From Nitrosarchaeum sp. (lineage in GTDB: Archaea; Thermoproteota; Nitrososphaeria; Nitrososphaerales; Nitrosopumilaceae), in the NCBI GenBank assembly GCA_025699025.1, contig JAILWJ010000003.1:278192-342191 (forward strand): a stretch of DNA of 64,000 bases, read 5' to 3'. The position numbers and the translations under genes are program-made. The notes beneath the pieces were generated by a model. It ran no database searches, had not been told where the DNA came from, and saw only the letters and a list, made by a program, of their open reading frames with translations. Shown here in pieces: positions 42,881-51,340 of the stretch (within the stretch, counting starts at the first letter, position 1; each line of letters opens with the position of its first letter).

Positions 42881-43831
42881 ATGTTAGCCAGTGGTATGTG
42901 GGTTGAAAAGTATAGGCCTCAGACATTGTCTGAAGTGGTCAACCAGACCGAAATTATTGGAAGTTTGGAGGCACTAATCAAAGATCCAACGGACATGCCA
43001 CATCTGCTATTTTCCGGCTCTGCAGGGGTTGGAAAAACTACGACGGCACTATGCATTGCAAGACAGATCCTCGGAGAATATGTTAGAGACTATACCCTTG
43101 AGCTAAACGCATCAGATGAAAGGGGAATAGGGATGGTTAGGGAGAAAGTGAAGAAATTCTCAAGATATGCCGGAATGGCAGATGTGCCATTTAAGATCAT
43201 TATTTTAGATGAAGCAGATGAAATGACTGCTGATGCTCAGACTGCACTTAGAAGAATAATAGAGGATACTGCAAGATATTGCAGGTTCATCCTCATTGCA
43301 AACAATATTTCAAAGATCATAGATCCTATTCAAAGTAGATGTGCGACCTTCAAATTCACGTCTATACCTCAGGATGACGTAATTAATCATCTGGAAAGCA
43401 TTGCCAAAAAAGAAAAAGTCAAGGCAGACAAGAAGGGCATCCAAGCAATATACGATTATTCAGAGGGAGATCTCAGACACGCCATCAACCTTTTGCAGGC
43501 AACAGCAAGTCTTGGAGCAGTTACAGAGGAGCATGTAAGGGCATCAGCCGGATTGACAAAGACTACGGACGTAGACGAAGTTCTAAAAATTGCACTGGCA
43601 GGAAAAATTACAGATGCAAGAGAGAAGATGATCGAGTTGATCAAAGTTTACGGCATGTCTGAATCGGATTTTCTAAAATACCTAAACTCCGCAGTGTTCA
43701 AGTCAAAACATGAAAAACTGTCAGACATTTTAGAGGTTATCGCAAAGTATGACTACAGAATTCTAGTGGGAGCAAATCCAGAAATTCAGCTATCGGCACT
43801 TTTGGCAGAACTTGGGAAGATAGAAAGTTAA
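42881..43831 (+). CDS. rfcS: Replication factor C small subunit
   Basis: 316 aa. MWVEKYRPQTL, GSAGVGKTTTALCIA (Walker A), IIILDEADEMT (Walker B), the SRC motif in PIQSRCATF, and sensor 2 GDLRHAINLLQ. With RfcL it loads PCNA. The frame is open to 42821 but a TATA-like tttatta at 42849-42855 is 26 bases before the ATG at 42881, which I take as a leaderless start; ATG 42896 (MWVEKYRP) is also possible. Divergent from the GINS-MCM operon. Confidence 0.94.
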   Translation: MLASGMWVEKYRPQTLSEVVNQTEIIGSLEALIKDPTDMPHLLFSGSAGVGKTTTALCIARQILGEYVRDYTLELNASDERGIGMVREKVKKFSRYAGMADVPFKIIILDEADEMTADAQTALRRIIEDTARYCRFILIANNISKIIDPIQSRCATFKFTSIPQDDVINHLESIAKKEKVKADKKGIQAIYDYSEGDLRHAINLLQATASLGAVTEEHVRASAGLTKTTDVDEVLKIALAGKITDAREKMIELIKVYGMSESDFLKYLNSAVFKSKHEKLSDILEVIAKYDYRILVGANPEIQLSALLAELGKIES

Positions 43832-43858
43832 AAGCGCATAGAGCATAAATGGACATTT

Positions 43859-43894
43859 TGTTAACCTACTGCCAAGAGCAGGATAGTGTTAACA
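43859..43894. terminator. Hairpin after rfcS (terminator or small RNA part)
   Basis: Outer arms tgttaac (43859-43865) and gttaaca (43888-43894), inner arms ctgc/gcag closing a five-base loop caaga, with small internal loops. It starts 28 bases after the rfcS stop. No T run follows directly, so it could also be a 3' UTR element. The gap up to 44038 holds no gene. Confidence 0.45.
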
Positions 43895-44038
43895 ACATCA
43901 TCGAATTTGACTTTGTGTTTGGGTCGTACTTGTAACAGTTGAAGATAGCCTCGGTTTCTAGGAGGATGGAAAAATTACAAGCATATCAAATCTATAAAAA
44001 ATAAAAAAATAAAGTTAATTTCTAAAATGGAGTGTTAT

Positions 44039-44653
44039 CTATAATCCCATTTCTGATTTAAGTTGAGTACACCAATTTTTGACTCTTTCATCAGTGAGTT
44101 CACCTTGACTATCCTCATCTACTGGAAGACCACAAAATTTTTCACCATCTTCTGGTTTTGTAATTTCGTTAAGATGAGGGATTAAACATCTTGAAGAAAC
44201 AAATGTATATCCATCAACGGGAACATATCCAACCATTTTTGCACCTGCTTTTTCAAAAGATCTATGTAGTTCTTCCATAGCATCGACAAAATCTTCGCCA
44301 TATCCTACAGAATCACCTAGACCAAATATTGCAACAGGTTTACCCTTAAGATCGAGTTCACCAATTTTTTCTAAGAGATCATCCCAAGCAGTTCCCGATC
44401 TGAGTTCTTCAGCTCCAGTATTCCAAGTAGGAATACCACATATTAGACCATCAAGATTTGGAAAATGTTCTAAATCCCCTTCAGAAACATCAATGGGATC
44501 ACTTACTGAATCACCAAGTTCTCGTTTGATTATTCCACATACTTGTTCTGTTTTACCAGTTTGTGTACCAAAGTATAGTCCTATTTTTGCTGTTGGTGCG
44601 TCAGTTGGTTTAACCTCATGATGAGCATTATCATGATCGTGTGGACCAGCCAT
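44039..44653 (-). CDS. Flavodoxin with a histidine-rich N-terminus
   Basis: 204 aa. The flavodoxin domain begins near residue 25: IGLYFGTQTGKTEQV (phosphate loop), then IPTWNTGAEELRSGTAWDD and FGLGDSVGYGEDFVDAM, which hold the FMN; length is that of long-chain flavodoxins. The first 20 residues are MAGPHDHDNAHHEV, with four His that could bind metal. A one- or two-electron carrier that can replace ferredoxin; the flavin reductases in this window are candidate partners. Confidence 0.9.
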   Translation of the reverse strand: MAGPHDHDNAHHEVKPTDAPTAKIGLYFGTQTGKTEQVCGIIKRELGDSVSDPIDVSEGDLEHFPNLDGLICGIPTWNTGAEELRSGTAWDDLLEKIGELDLKGKPVAIFGLGDSVGYGEDFVDAMEELHRSFEKAGAKMVGYVPVDGYTFVSSRCLIPHLNEITKPEDGEKFCGLPVDEDSQGELTDERVKNWCTQLKSEMGL

Positions 44654-44846
44654 AACATGTACTCATAATGATTCTATTTAATACAACAAATGATTTTAAA
44701 ATCATGTTACAAAGATTTGTTTTAAACTGTTAGAAAAAAATGCTCAGCAGACATATGATAGTATCTTGGATCATACATAAGAACCATTCAAAAATATGAC
44801 AAGAGTAGGCAATTCATCATTTTGCAGACTACGGGTAGCATATAAG

Positions 44847-44930
44847 CGCAGAGAGAGGGATTTGAACCCCCGTATGCTTGCGCACACAGGCTCTCAAGGC
44901 CCGCGCCCTACCGAGCTAGGCGACCTCTGC
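44847..44930 (-). tRNA. tRNA-Ser(TGA)
   Basis: 84-nt class II tRNA: acceptor gcagagg/tctctgc, anticodon stem cgggc/gcctg with loop cttgaga (TGA), long variable arm with stem tgtgc/gcata, T loop ttcaaat, discriminator G as in archaeal tRNA-Ser. CCA is not encoded. Confidence 0.92.
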
Positions 44931-45014
44931 GAAAAGTGTTGGAAAGTAGTGATTAAAATTTGTTGAGATGTATTGGTTTTCTAAATTAAAAAGAAGAAAA
45001 AAGAAAAGATTTCT

Positions 45015-45551
45015 TTAATCGTGTGCGTGTGGGTTTTCTGAACCGCCTTTTAGTGCTACAAAGGTACCGGCTGCTTTTTCATGATATGATTGGTATGATG
45101 GTTCAATCAAGATTGCGTGTGTTGGACAAGCTTCTTGACATGCCATGCATTGTGTACAATCATGTTCTCTGATTGGCATTGATTTGTCTGTGTAGTCTAG
45201 ACGTTCATCTTGTTCAGTCAAACCAGTTCCTTCAAATGTTTTACCGAGGACATCAGCTGCTGGTACGTCTTGTTCGGTTCTATACCATTGGAAGGTTTGT
45301 ACTGGACAGACACTCATGCAAGAACCTGCTGCAACACAAGAATCCCAGTCAACTGCGACTGTTGTTCCGTGGATTCCAAGTGGAACTTGTTTTTCTCCAC
45401 GTGCTTCATATGCTGCCTTGACATCATCGTTAGAAAATGCCTCACCATCAGTTCTGCCTTTACCCCAGATAAAGTGAAAGTGCTCTCCATCTGCGTGCAG
45501 TGTCTTACCAACTACTTCTAGATTTTCGACAAATTTTTCATCTATTGGCAT
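45015..45551 (-). CDS. Zinc-containing dicluster ferredoxin (copy 1)
   Basis: 178 aa. It matches the Sulfolobus zinc ferredoxin plan: an N-terminal extension with histidines (HADGEHFHF), the linker VPLGIHGTTVAVDWD, a first cluster motif CVAAGSCMSVCP and a second CTQCMACQEACP. In the first motif, the aspartate seen in Sulfolobus and in copy 2 (ADG) is Ala, which may change which cluster (3Fe or 4Fe) forms. A C-terminal tail with HAHD follows. A soluble electron carrier; probable partner of the flavin reductases or 2-oxoacid oxidoreductases. Confidence 0.9.
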   Translation of the reverse strand: MPIDEKFVENLEVVGKTLHADGEHFHFIWGKGRTDGEAFSNDDVKAAYEARGEKQVPLGIHGTTVAVDWDSCVAAGSCMSVCPVQTFQWYRTEQDVPAADVLGKTFEGTGLTEQDERLDYTDKSMPIREHDCTQCMACQEACPTHAILIEPSYQSYHEKAAGTFVALKGGSENPHAHD

Positions 45552-45689
45552 GTTTCGGCTATTTCAAAATATTATTTAAATCTAGACAAAATTAGTTGCG
45601 ACTAAATGTGAGTGAGACACATAGTTTCTAAAAATTTCATTAAAAATTACAAAAAATAGTAAAAATAAAATTTCTAATAGAATGTCAGG

Positions 45690-46232
<543 letters not shown>

Positions 46233-46332
46233 TTATTTAAAGCTAGACAATAGTTTTGATGTGGAAATAAGATTTTATGGAAAAACGTAGATTCCTTACG
46301 TTCATAATATTGGACGATCAAGACAGAGTAAA

Positions 46333-46998
46333 ATGGACATTATCAAATACGACGTATACAGAGGACCAAACATCGGTATTTACATCAATGTCAATGATAA
46401 GTATGTCCTAGTTCCAATGGGTTTTGCAGAATCAAAGGCAGAAAAACTTGCAGGATATCTCAAAGCTGAATACATGTACTTGTCAATAGCAAATACAAGA
46501 TTGCTTGGGGCACTAGCTGTAATGAACAACAAGGGAATTCTGTTGCCAAAGACAGCCTATCAAAACGAGTATGACACTCTAAAAAAGCAGACAGATTTGG
46601 AAGTAGGGGTTTTAGATTCAAAATATACCGCACTTGGAAATGTAATATGTGCAAACGACAAAGGTGCTGTTGTGTCACCCTGGCTGTCAAAGGAAGATGT
46701 TTCAACAATAAAAGATGTTTTGGGAGTCGAGGTGATTCAAAAAAGAATTGCAGGGTTTAATCAGACAGGCGCGGTAATGGTTGCAAACAATTCAGGAGCA
46801 GTGATTCATCCTGAGGCAGACGAGGAGGATATGAAGAAATTTTCCAATGTTTTAGGCGTAAAAATTGAGCATTGCACCGTAAACAATGGTATTCCGTATG
46901 TCTCATCAGGAATACTTGCCAACAACAACTGTATTGTGGTTGGAACAATGACTTCGGGTCCTGAAATAATGATGATGACTAGGGCATTTCTAAACTAA
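46333..46998 (+). CDS. Translation initiation factor aIF6
   Basis: 221 aa, one pentein-fold eIF6 domain: MDIIKYDVYRGPNIGIYI, IANTRLLGALAVMNNKGILLP, and repeated IHPEADEEDM-type segments. It binds the large ribosomal subunit and prevents joining of subunits. The 3' end overlaps that of hisS by 20 bases in convergent orientation. Confidence 0.93.
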   Translation: MDIIKYDVYRGPNIGIYINVNDKYVLVPMGFAESKAEKLAGYLKAEYMYLSIANTRLLGALAVMNNKGILLPKTAYQNEYDTLKKQTDLEVGVLDSKYTALGNVICANDKGAVVSPWLSKEDVSTIKDVLGVEVIQKRIAGFNQTGAVMVANNSGAVIHPEADEEDMKKFSNVLGVKIEHCTVNNGIPYVSSGILANNNCIVVGTMTSGPEIMMMTRAFLN

Positions 46999-48262
46999 GA
47001 ATAGATCTTGGATCATCGGTTATAGTTTCAATTTCTACTTGTGTTTCTGTTCCATCTTTCATGTTTCTTAAAACTACTTTACCATTTTCTAGTTCCTTTG
47101 GTGCAACTATGATGCAATATTTAGAATTGGTTGCATTTTCCATCTGTTTTTTTAGGTTCTTTCCTGCCAAGTCTATGTCAGTTGCAATATTGTTTAATCG
47201 AAGCAAGGATGCAATAGACATTGCAACCTTCTGCATTTCATCATTGATGTATAGAACGGATACGCGATTGTGGGAGATCTCTGGAATTATTCCCTGTTCT
47301 TGCATCGTTAGAATGATTCTTTCAACGCCACCTGCTACACCCGTTGCTCCCATATCTTCCCTGCCAAATGCTTTGGTCAGTGTATCATACCGCCCTCCGC
47401 CTGCCAAGGCGCCCAGTGTGGAATTTTTGTCAAATACCTCAAATACCATTCCCGAATAATAGTCAAGACCCCTGACAATTCCAAAATTGATTCGGATGTT
47501 TGAGACGCCCCTATTTTCAAGTGAATCAACAAGTGACTTTATCTCATTCCAGGATTCAATTTGGGTTGTATCAAATCTTTTTTCTACATCATTTATTGTT
47601 CCCTTGATCTGGGAAAACTCTAGAATTTTCTCTAGTTTTGAGGAATCATAGCCTTTTTCTTTGAATTCCTTTAGAATTTCATCTTTTGATTTTTTTGAAA
47701 TTTTATCAATTGCCCTTAAGATATCTCCTACTAATTGAGGATCTTTTGAATCAAATATTTTGTTTATGTATGATTCAACAAGATTCCTGTGATTGATGTC
47801 AATTGTAATGTTTTTGATCAACAACGAATCAAATAGTCGAGATGTAAGCTCGATGATTTCAGCTTCAGATTCAATGCTTGCCTTTCCATAAATTTCAACA
47901 TCCCATTGGTGAAAGTACCTGTATCTGCCCTTTTGTGGCTCATCATACCGAAATACACCTCCAAATGCAGAGACTTTTGCAGGCAGTTTCATTGATTTCT
48001 GGGATGCCACATATCGTGTCAGTCCCATTGTAAAGTCAAATCGTAATGCCACCTCTCTATCCCCCTTGTCCCTAAAATAGTAAATTTCATCTCTTATGGC
48101 AGGTCCTGACTTGGTCTCCAATGTGGATAGTAATTCAATAGGGGAAGGATCCATGAAGGAAAATCCGTAAAGCGAGGACAGTTGTTTGAAATGACTTCTG
48201 ATGTGCTCAATGTTTGCATTTTCAGATCCTTCAAAGTCTTTCATTCCTCGTGGCAGTTCCAA
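46979..48262 (-). CDS. hisS: Histidyl-tRNA synthetase
   Basis: 427 aa class II synthetase. N-terminal LPRGMKDF, motif 2 FRYDEPQKGRYRYFHQWDVEI, HisA motif GLDYYSGMVFEVF, GGGRYDTL, motif 3 GATGVAGGVERI, and a C-terminal anticodon-binding domain. Charges tRNA-His. Confidence 0.96.
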   Translation of the reverse strand: MELPRGMKDFEGSENANIEHIRSHFKQLSSLYGFSFMDPSPIELLSTLETKSGPAIRDEIYYFRDKGDREVALRFDFTMGLTRYVASQKSMKLPAKVSAFGGVFRYDEPQKGRYRYFHQWDVEIYGKASIESEAEIIELTSRLFDSLLIKNITIDINHRNLVESYINKIFDSKDPQLVGDILRAIDKISKKSKDEILKEFKEKGYDSSKLEKILEFSQIKGTINDVEKRFDTTQIESWNEIKSLVDSLENRGVSNIRINFGIVRGLDYYSGMVFEVFDKNSTLGALAGGGRYDTLTKAFGREDMGATGVAGGVERIILTMQEQGIIPEISHNRVSVLYINDEMQKVAMSIASLLRLNNIATDIDLAGKNLKKQMENATNSKYCIIVAPKELENGKVVLRNMKDGTETQVEIETITDDPRSILSLEMP

Positions 48263-48431
48263 GATGATTAGATTGTATCAGGTTGTGATTTAGATATTTC
48301 TCTGGTGTGGATATGGTCAGATAACTATGCAGAACTAGGCAGATTTGGAAATTGGATTGGTTTGGTGTTGACTTTTGGTTAACTTTTAGAAAAGAAAAAA
48401 AGATTGTTAGGTAAAAGATGCAATATCAAGT

Positions 48432-48539
48432 ATGGCTCTGGCTCAGGAAAGAAAAGGCGGTAGATACACAAAAAGAGAGCAGGAGGAAAGGAGGCTGCAG
48501 GTACATGAGATGCATTTTGAGCAGGGCAAGTCTCGATGA
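48432..48539 (+). pseudogene. Possible truncated HTH protein, frame-broken
   Basis: 35-aa ORF MALAQERKGGRYTKREQEE... ending GKSR. The start (GGRYTKREQEERRLQV, then HFEQGKS) looks like the first half of small HTH proteins. After the stop, another frame continues LDENFGGRNHGTF, which would resemble the recognition helix part, so the gene may be broken by a frameshift at about 48535. No other copy is in the window to prove it. The rest of 48263-48881 has nothing I can support. Confidence 0.35.
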
Positions 48540-48881
48540 AAATTTTGGGGGCCGAAATCATGGGACGTTTGTGCAGTTGCCATTGATGTAATTGGACAAA
48601 TTCCGTGTTTTTAAAAAATGAACCTACGGCTTCAAAGATGAATCCAAGGTCAATTTACTGTATGAAATACAAGATGAAACAATAGCCAACACTAATTAGG
48701 AAAAAATCTGTCATGGACTAAATTTTTCTATGTTAACACGAAAGAAGCACTTTTTGACGTAAGTTAACATGTTCAGATTACCACATGGAATAATTGTCCA
48801 TTTTGCACACATGCAACACGAATAATCAGAACATGGATGAATCATTAGTAATTTCTTTAATTAGACGATACAAATCCCTGC

Positions 48882-48974
48882 ATGACAACCAACCCAAAAA
48901 ACATCATTGACAGGATTGAAAGATGGGCCCACCAAATAGGAGTAAATCTGGACCGGGATCCTGAGCAGGTGTAG
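48882..48974 (+). CDS. Tiny ORF, 30 aa, uncertain
   Basis: MTTNPKNIIDRIERWAHQIG then VNLDRDPEQV. Amphipathic helix-like and in good codon context, but no ribosome site and no family. Could be a remnant. Confidence 0.25.
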   Translation: MTTNPKNIIDRIERWAHQIGVNLDRDPEQV

Positions 48975-49020
48975 TTTTTGAACACACATCTTGTCAAATA
49001 AAAAAATTTGGAGATAAATC

Positions 49021-49143
49021 ATGAAATACATAGGTCAAACAAGACTCCTCCCACATGGAATAGTGTATCACTATACATGTACAAACGGAAACATTCAGTC
49101 TTTTTTTGTTGAATACAAAGATACCTCTAGCGGTATGGCTTAA
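49021..49143 (+). CDS. Small protein, 40 aa
   Basis: MKYIGQTRLLPHGIVYHYTC and then NGNIQSFFVEYKDTSSGMA. A purine-rich ggaga lies 8-12 bases before the ATG, a reasonable ribosome site. Unknown function; short beta-rich sequence with two aromatic pairs. Confidence 0.45.
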   Translation: MKYIGQTRLLPHGIVYHYTCTNGNIQSFFVEYKDTSSGMA

Positions 49144-49168
49144 TTAGTTCTGCCTGTTTTTGCCATAC

Positions 49169-49648
49169 ATGCAGCGGCCCCTTGGAATCACAATTCTTGG
49201 AATATTGTACATGCTTGGAGGAATAGTAGGTGTAATTGCTGCCATTGTGTTTGGCGTCTTTTCAACAATAATGGGAGACATGATGATGAGTCCCATGATA
49301 GGAACGGCTGCCATTTTTGGCGGCATCATATCAGCAATATTTGCAGGGGTTGCAGTCTTGGGTTTTCTTATTGCAGGATGCCTCCTTTCAGGGAAAAGTT
49401 GGGCAAGAAAAGCAGTAATAATATTTGTAGTAATTGATTTGGTTTTAGAGTTTGTTTCAGTCTTTGGAGGAAACATGTTTGGAATTCCAATGATGATGCT
49501 GGATTTTTTTGTCTTGTACTACCTTTACAGGCCTCATGTCATGGAATATTTCGGGGATGCGCCATACAAGACCTGCACATATTGCGGGCATATTGCAAAA
49601 GACTACAGGGAGTTGCACAACCACCTAATCTCATGTGAGAAAAAGTGA
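49169..49648 (+). CDS. Membrane protein with C-terminal zinc finger
   Basis: 159 aa from the ATG at 49169 (a TTG at 49160 is in frame). Four hydrophobic segments: ITILGILYMLGGIVGVIAAIVFG, IGTAAIFGGIISAIFAGVAVLGF, AVIIFVVIDLVLEFV, and MMLDFFVLYYLY. Cytoplasmic tail with CTYCGHIAKDYRELHNHLISC, a C2HC-type zinc finger. It overlaps the DNA glycosylase start (gtga). A membrane sensor or anchor role is a guess. Confidence 0.78.
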   Translation: MQRPLGITILGILYMLGGIVGVIAAIVFGVFSTIMGDMMMSPMIGTAAIFGGIISAIFAGVAVLGFLIAGCLLSGKSWARKAVIIFVVIDLVLEFVSVFGGNMFGIPMMMLDFFVLYYLYRPHVMEYFGDAPYKTCTYCGHIAKDYRELHNHLISCEKK

Positions 49649-50310
49649 GCAGGTCAATCACATCGTTGAACAAGAGAATTTCAAGATGTACAAAGTGCCC
49701 AAGGTTGTCATCGTACATCAGAGAGGTTGCAAAAAACAAGGTCAGGCGCCACATGGATGAAAAGTATTATGGCAAACCATTATCAGGATTTGGCGACATT
49801 AATGCCAGACTGTTAATTGTTGGACTGGCGCCTGCAGCACACGGCGGAAACAGGACAGGCAGGATGTTCACAGGCGATTCCTCTGGCGACTGGCTGGCAA
49901 AGGCAATGTACAACCACGGATTTGCCTCAATTCCCACAAGCCAAAACAGAGATGACGGACTGGTTCTGCATGATGCATACATTACAGCTGCAGTCAGATG
50001 CGCCCCGCCTGAAAACAAGCCAACCAAATACGAGATGGAAAACTGCTTTGCATACTTGGAAGATGAGCTGCAAATTCTCAAAAATGTTACAGTGGTTTTA
50101 TGCCTGGGAAAAATTGCGTATGACACTGCATCAAAACTGCTTGGGGTAAAGGCAGAAAAGTTCGGACATGGTAATCTGTTCACGTATAAAAAATACAAAA
50201 TCCTGACTTCATATCATCCCTCAAGACAAAACACGCAGACAGGAAGGCTGACGTGGAAAGAATGGTCTTTGATATTTGCCCGGGCAAAAAAAGTTGTCAG
50301 TAATACTTAG
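49645..50310 (+). CDS. Uracil-DNA glycosylase, family 5 (UdgB-like)
   Basis: 221 aa. N-terminal iron-sulfur-type cysteines (CTKCPRL), motif A GLAPAAHGGNRTGRMFTGD typical of family 5 (Ala in place of the catalytic Asp/Glu of family 4), and the leucine-loop motif SYHPSRQNTQTG. It removes uracil and hypoxanthine-type lesions. The start is GTG, overlapping the preceding stop. Confidence 0.9.
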   Translation: MSRSITSLNKRISRCTKCPRLSSYIREVAKNKVRRHMDEKYYGKPLSGFGDINARLLIVGLAPAAHGGNRTGRMFTGDSSGDWLAKAMYNHGFASIPTSQNRDDGLVLHDAYITAAVRCAPPENKPTKYEMENCFAYLEDELQILKNVTVVLCLGKIAYDTASKLLGVKAEKFGHGNLFTYKKYKILTSYHPSRQNTQTGRLTWKEWSLIFARAKKVVSNT

Positions 50311-50335
50311 ATTTTCATCATGTCTTGGAAAAATA

Positions 50336-50638
50336 ATGAAATCGGACAATATCTCATTTATTGATGTGTCTTATGATGAGTTGAACTCTATGCCATTAAA
50401 AGCATTAGAGGCAAAGATCATCGAGAACATGAAACTATACCATGCAAAGATTTCCAGCATGAGTATAGAGCAGGTAACAAAAATGCGAGAGGACGTAAAG
50501 GAAACAAGAAAGCAAAAGTTTCGCTTCTCACAGGAAACTGCCAACATATCAAAGGATAGAATTCAGATTGCACTGACGCATCTAGCAAAATTGTTTAGAA
50601 AGTTAGATGATCAAATCAAAGATCAAAGAAATGCTTAG
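50336..50638 (+). CDS. Small helical protein of unknown function
   Basis: 100 aa from ATG 50336 (the frame is open to 50276 but those codons lie inside the glycosylase gene). Fully helical, charged, with a coiled-coil end (LTHLAKLFRKLDDQIKDQRN). No family recognised. Confidence 0.6.
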   Translation: MKSDNISFIDVSYDELNSMPLKALEAKIIENMKLYHAKISSMSIEQVTKMREDVKETRKQKFRFSQETANISKDRIQIALTHLAKLFRKLDDQIKDQRNA

Positions 50639-50662
50639 ATGTTGTGATTTTCAACCAGAGTT

Positions 50663-50776
50663 GTGAGTGAGGAGATCAGGCCATGTCCGAAATGTGGAGG
50701 AATCATGTTTAGAGAGCAAGGTGAATCTGTTTCATGGTACTGCCCATCCTGTAATGTAAAATATAGGACAAAATAA
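50663..50776 (+). CDS. 37-aa zinc-ribbon protein
   Basis: Starts GTG: SEEIRPCPKCGGIMFREQG, then SWYCPSCNVKYRTK. Two CxxC knuckles 20 residues apart form a complete rubredoxin-like zinc ribbon. Purines (gagtt) precede the start weakly. Plausible small archaeal protein. Confidence 0.6.
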   Translation: MSEEIRPCPKCGGIMFREQGESVSWYCPSCNVKYRTK

Positions 50777-50819
50777 CGACAGGGAAATACTTGTATTAAT
50801 TGGCATATTCAAATCAGTA

Positions 50820-51068
50820 TTGGAAATTCAAAATATATCTCTGTTTTTTGCAGGAATAATCATAATCATCATAGGTATGCTGATTGTGATTTTTGACTAT
50901 CCACAAATACAATACTTTGAGCAAATGCAGACAGATTCATATCTGATGCTTGAATCGCAAGCTAAAGACATTCATCAAAGACTGCAGGTAGAGTTTATGA
51001 TAGGTTTTATGGTTTTGGCAGCCGGAATAATTTTGACAGTCATTTCAATATTGAAAAAATCATCGTAA
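50820..51068 (+). CDS. Small membrane protein with two helices
   Basis: 82 aa. Helix 1 (LFFAGIIIIIIGMLIVIF) and helix 2 (FMIGFMVLAAGIILTVISIL) flank a 30-residue loop with acidic and Gln residues; KKSS end. The start is TTG at 50820. No family recognised. Confidence 0.62.
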   Translation: MEIQNISLFFAGIIIIIIGMLIVIFDYPQIQYFEQMQTDSYLMLESQAKDIHQRLQVEFMIGFMVLAAGIILTVISILKKSS

Positions 51069-51207
51069 ACATCAATCAGGGCACACTTTTGACAAGATTG
51101 GTCTCAAGTTGCAAGGTTTGCAAATGTAAGATTTTCATTGTGTTTTTTATAAAAATTTACAATATTTTTCCAACATATCTTAAATTTAATGATAATCATA
51201 TTACCAT

Positions 51208-51300
51208 ATGAGCCAAATGCTTGCAAGGCACAGCAAAAGAAACCTGCTGATATTCATAGGAATTATTGTAGTGTTAGCAGGCATTGTGATGTTTTTATGA
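51208..51300 (+). CDS. 30-aa single-helix membrane peptide
   Basis: MSQMLARHSKRNLLIFIGII then VVLAGIVMFL: a short basic N-terminus and one membrane helix to the end. TATA-like taaatttaatg lies about 27 bases before the ATG. Similar tiny membrane proteins are frequent in thaumarchaea. Confidence 0.5.
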   Translation: MSQMLARHSKRNLLIFIGIIVVLAGIVMFL

Positions 51301-51340
51301 TATAGACTAACCTTAATTGTAAAAACAACACAGATTCAGC

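Noticed and set aside
49144-49476. Pro/Ile/Thr-rich minus-strand ORF of 110 aa
   Set aside because: Antisense of membrane helices in the zinc-finger membrane protein.
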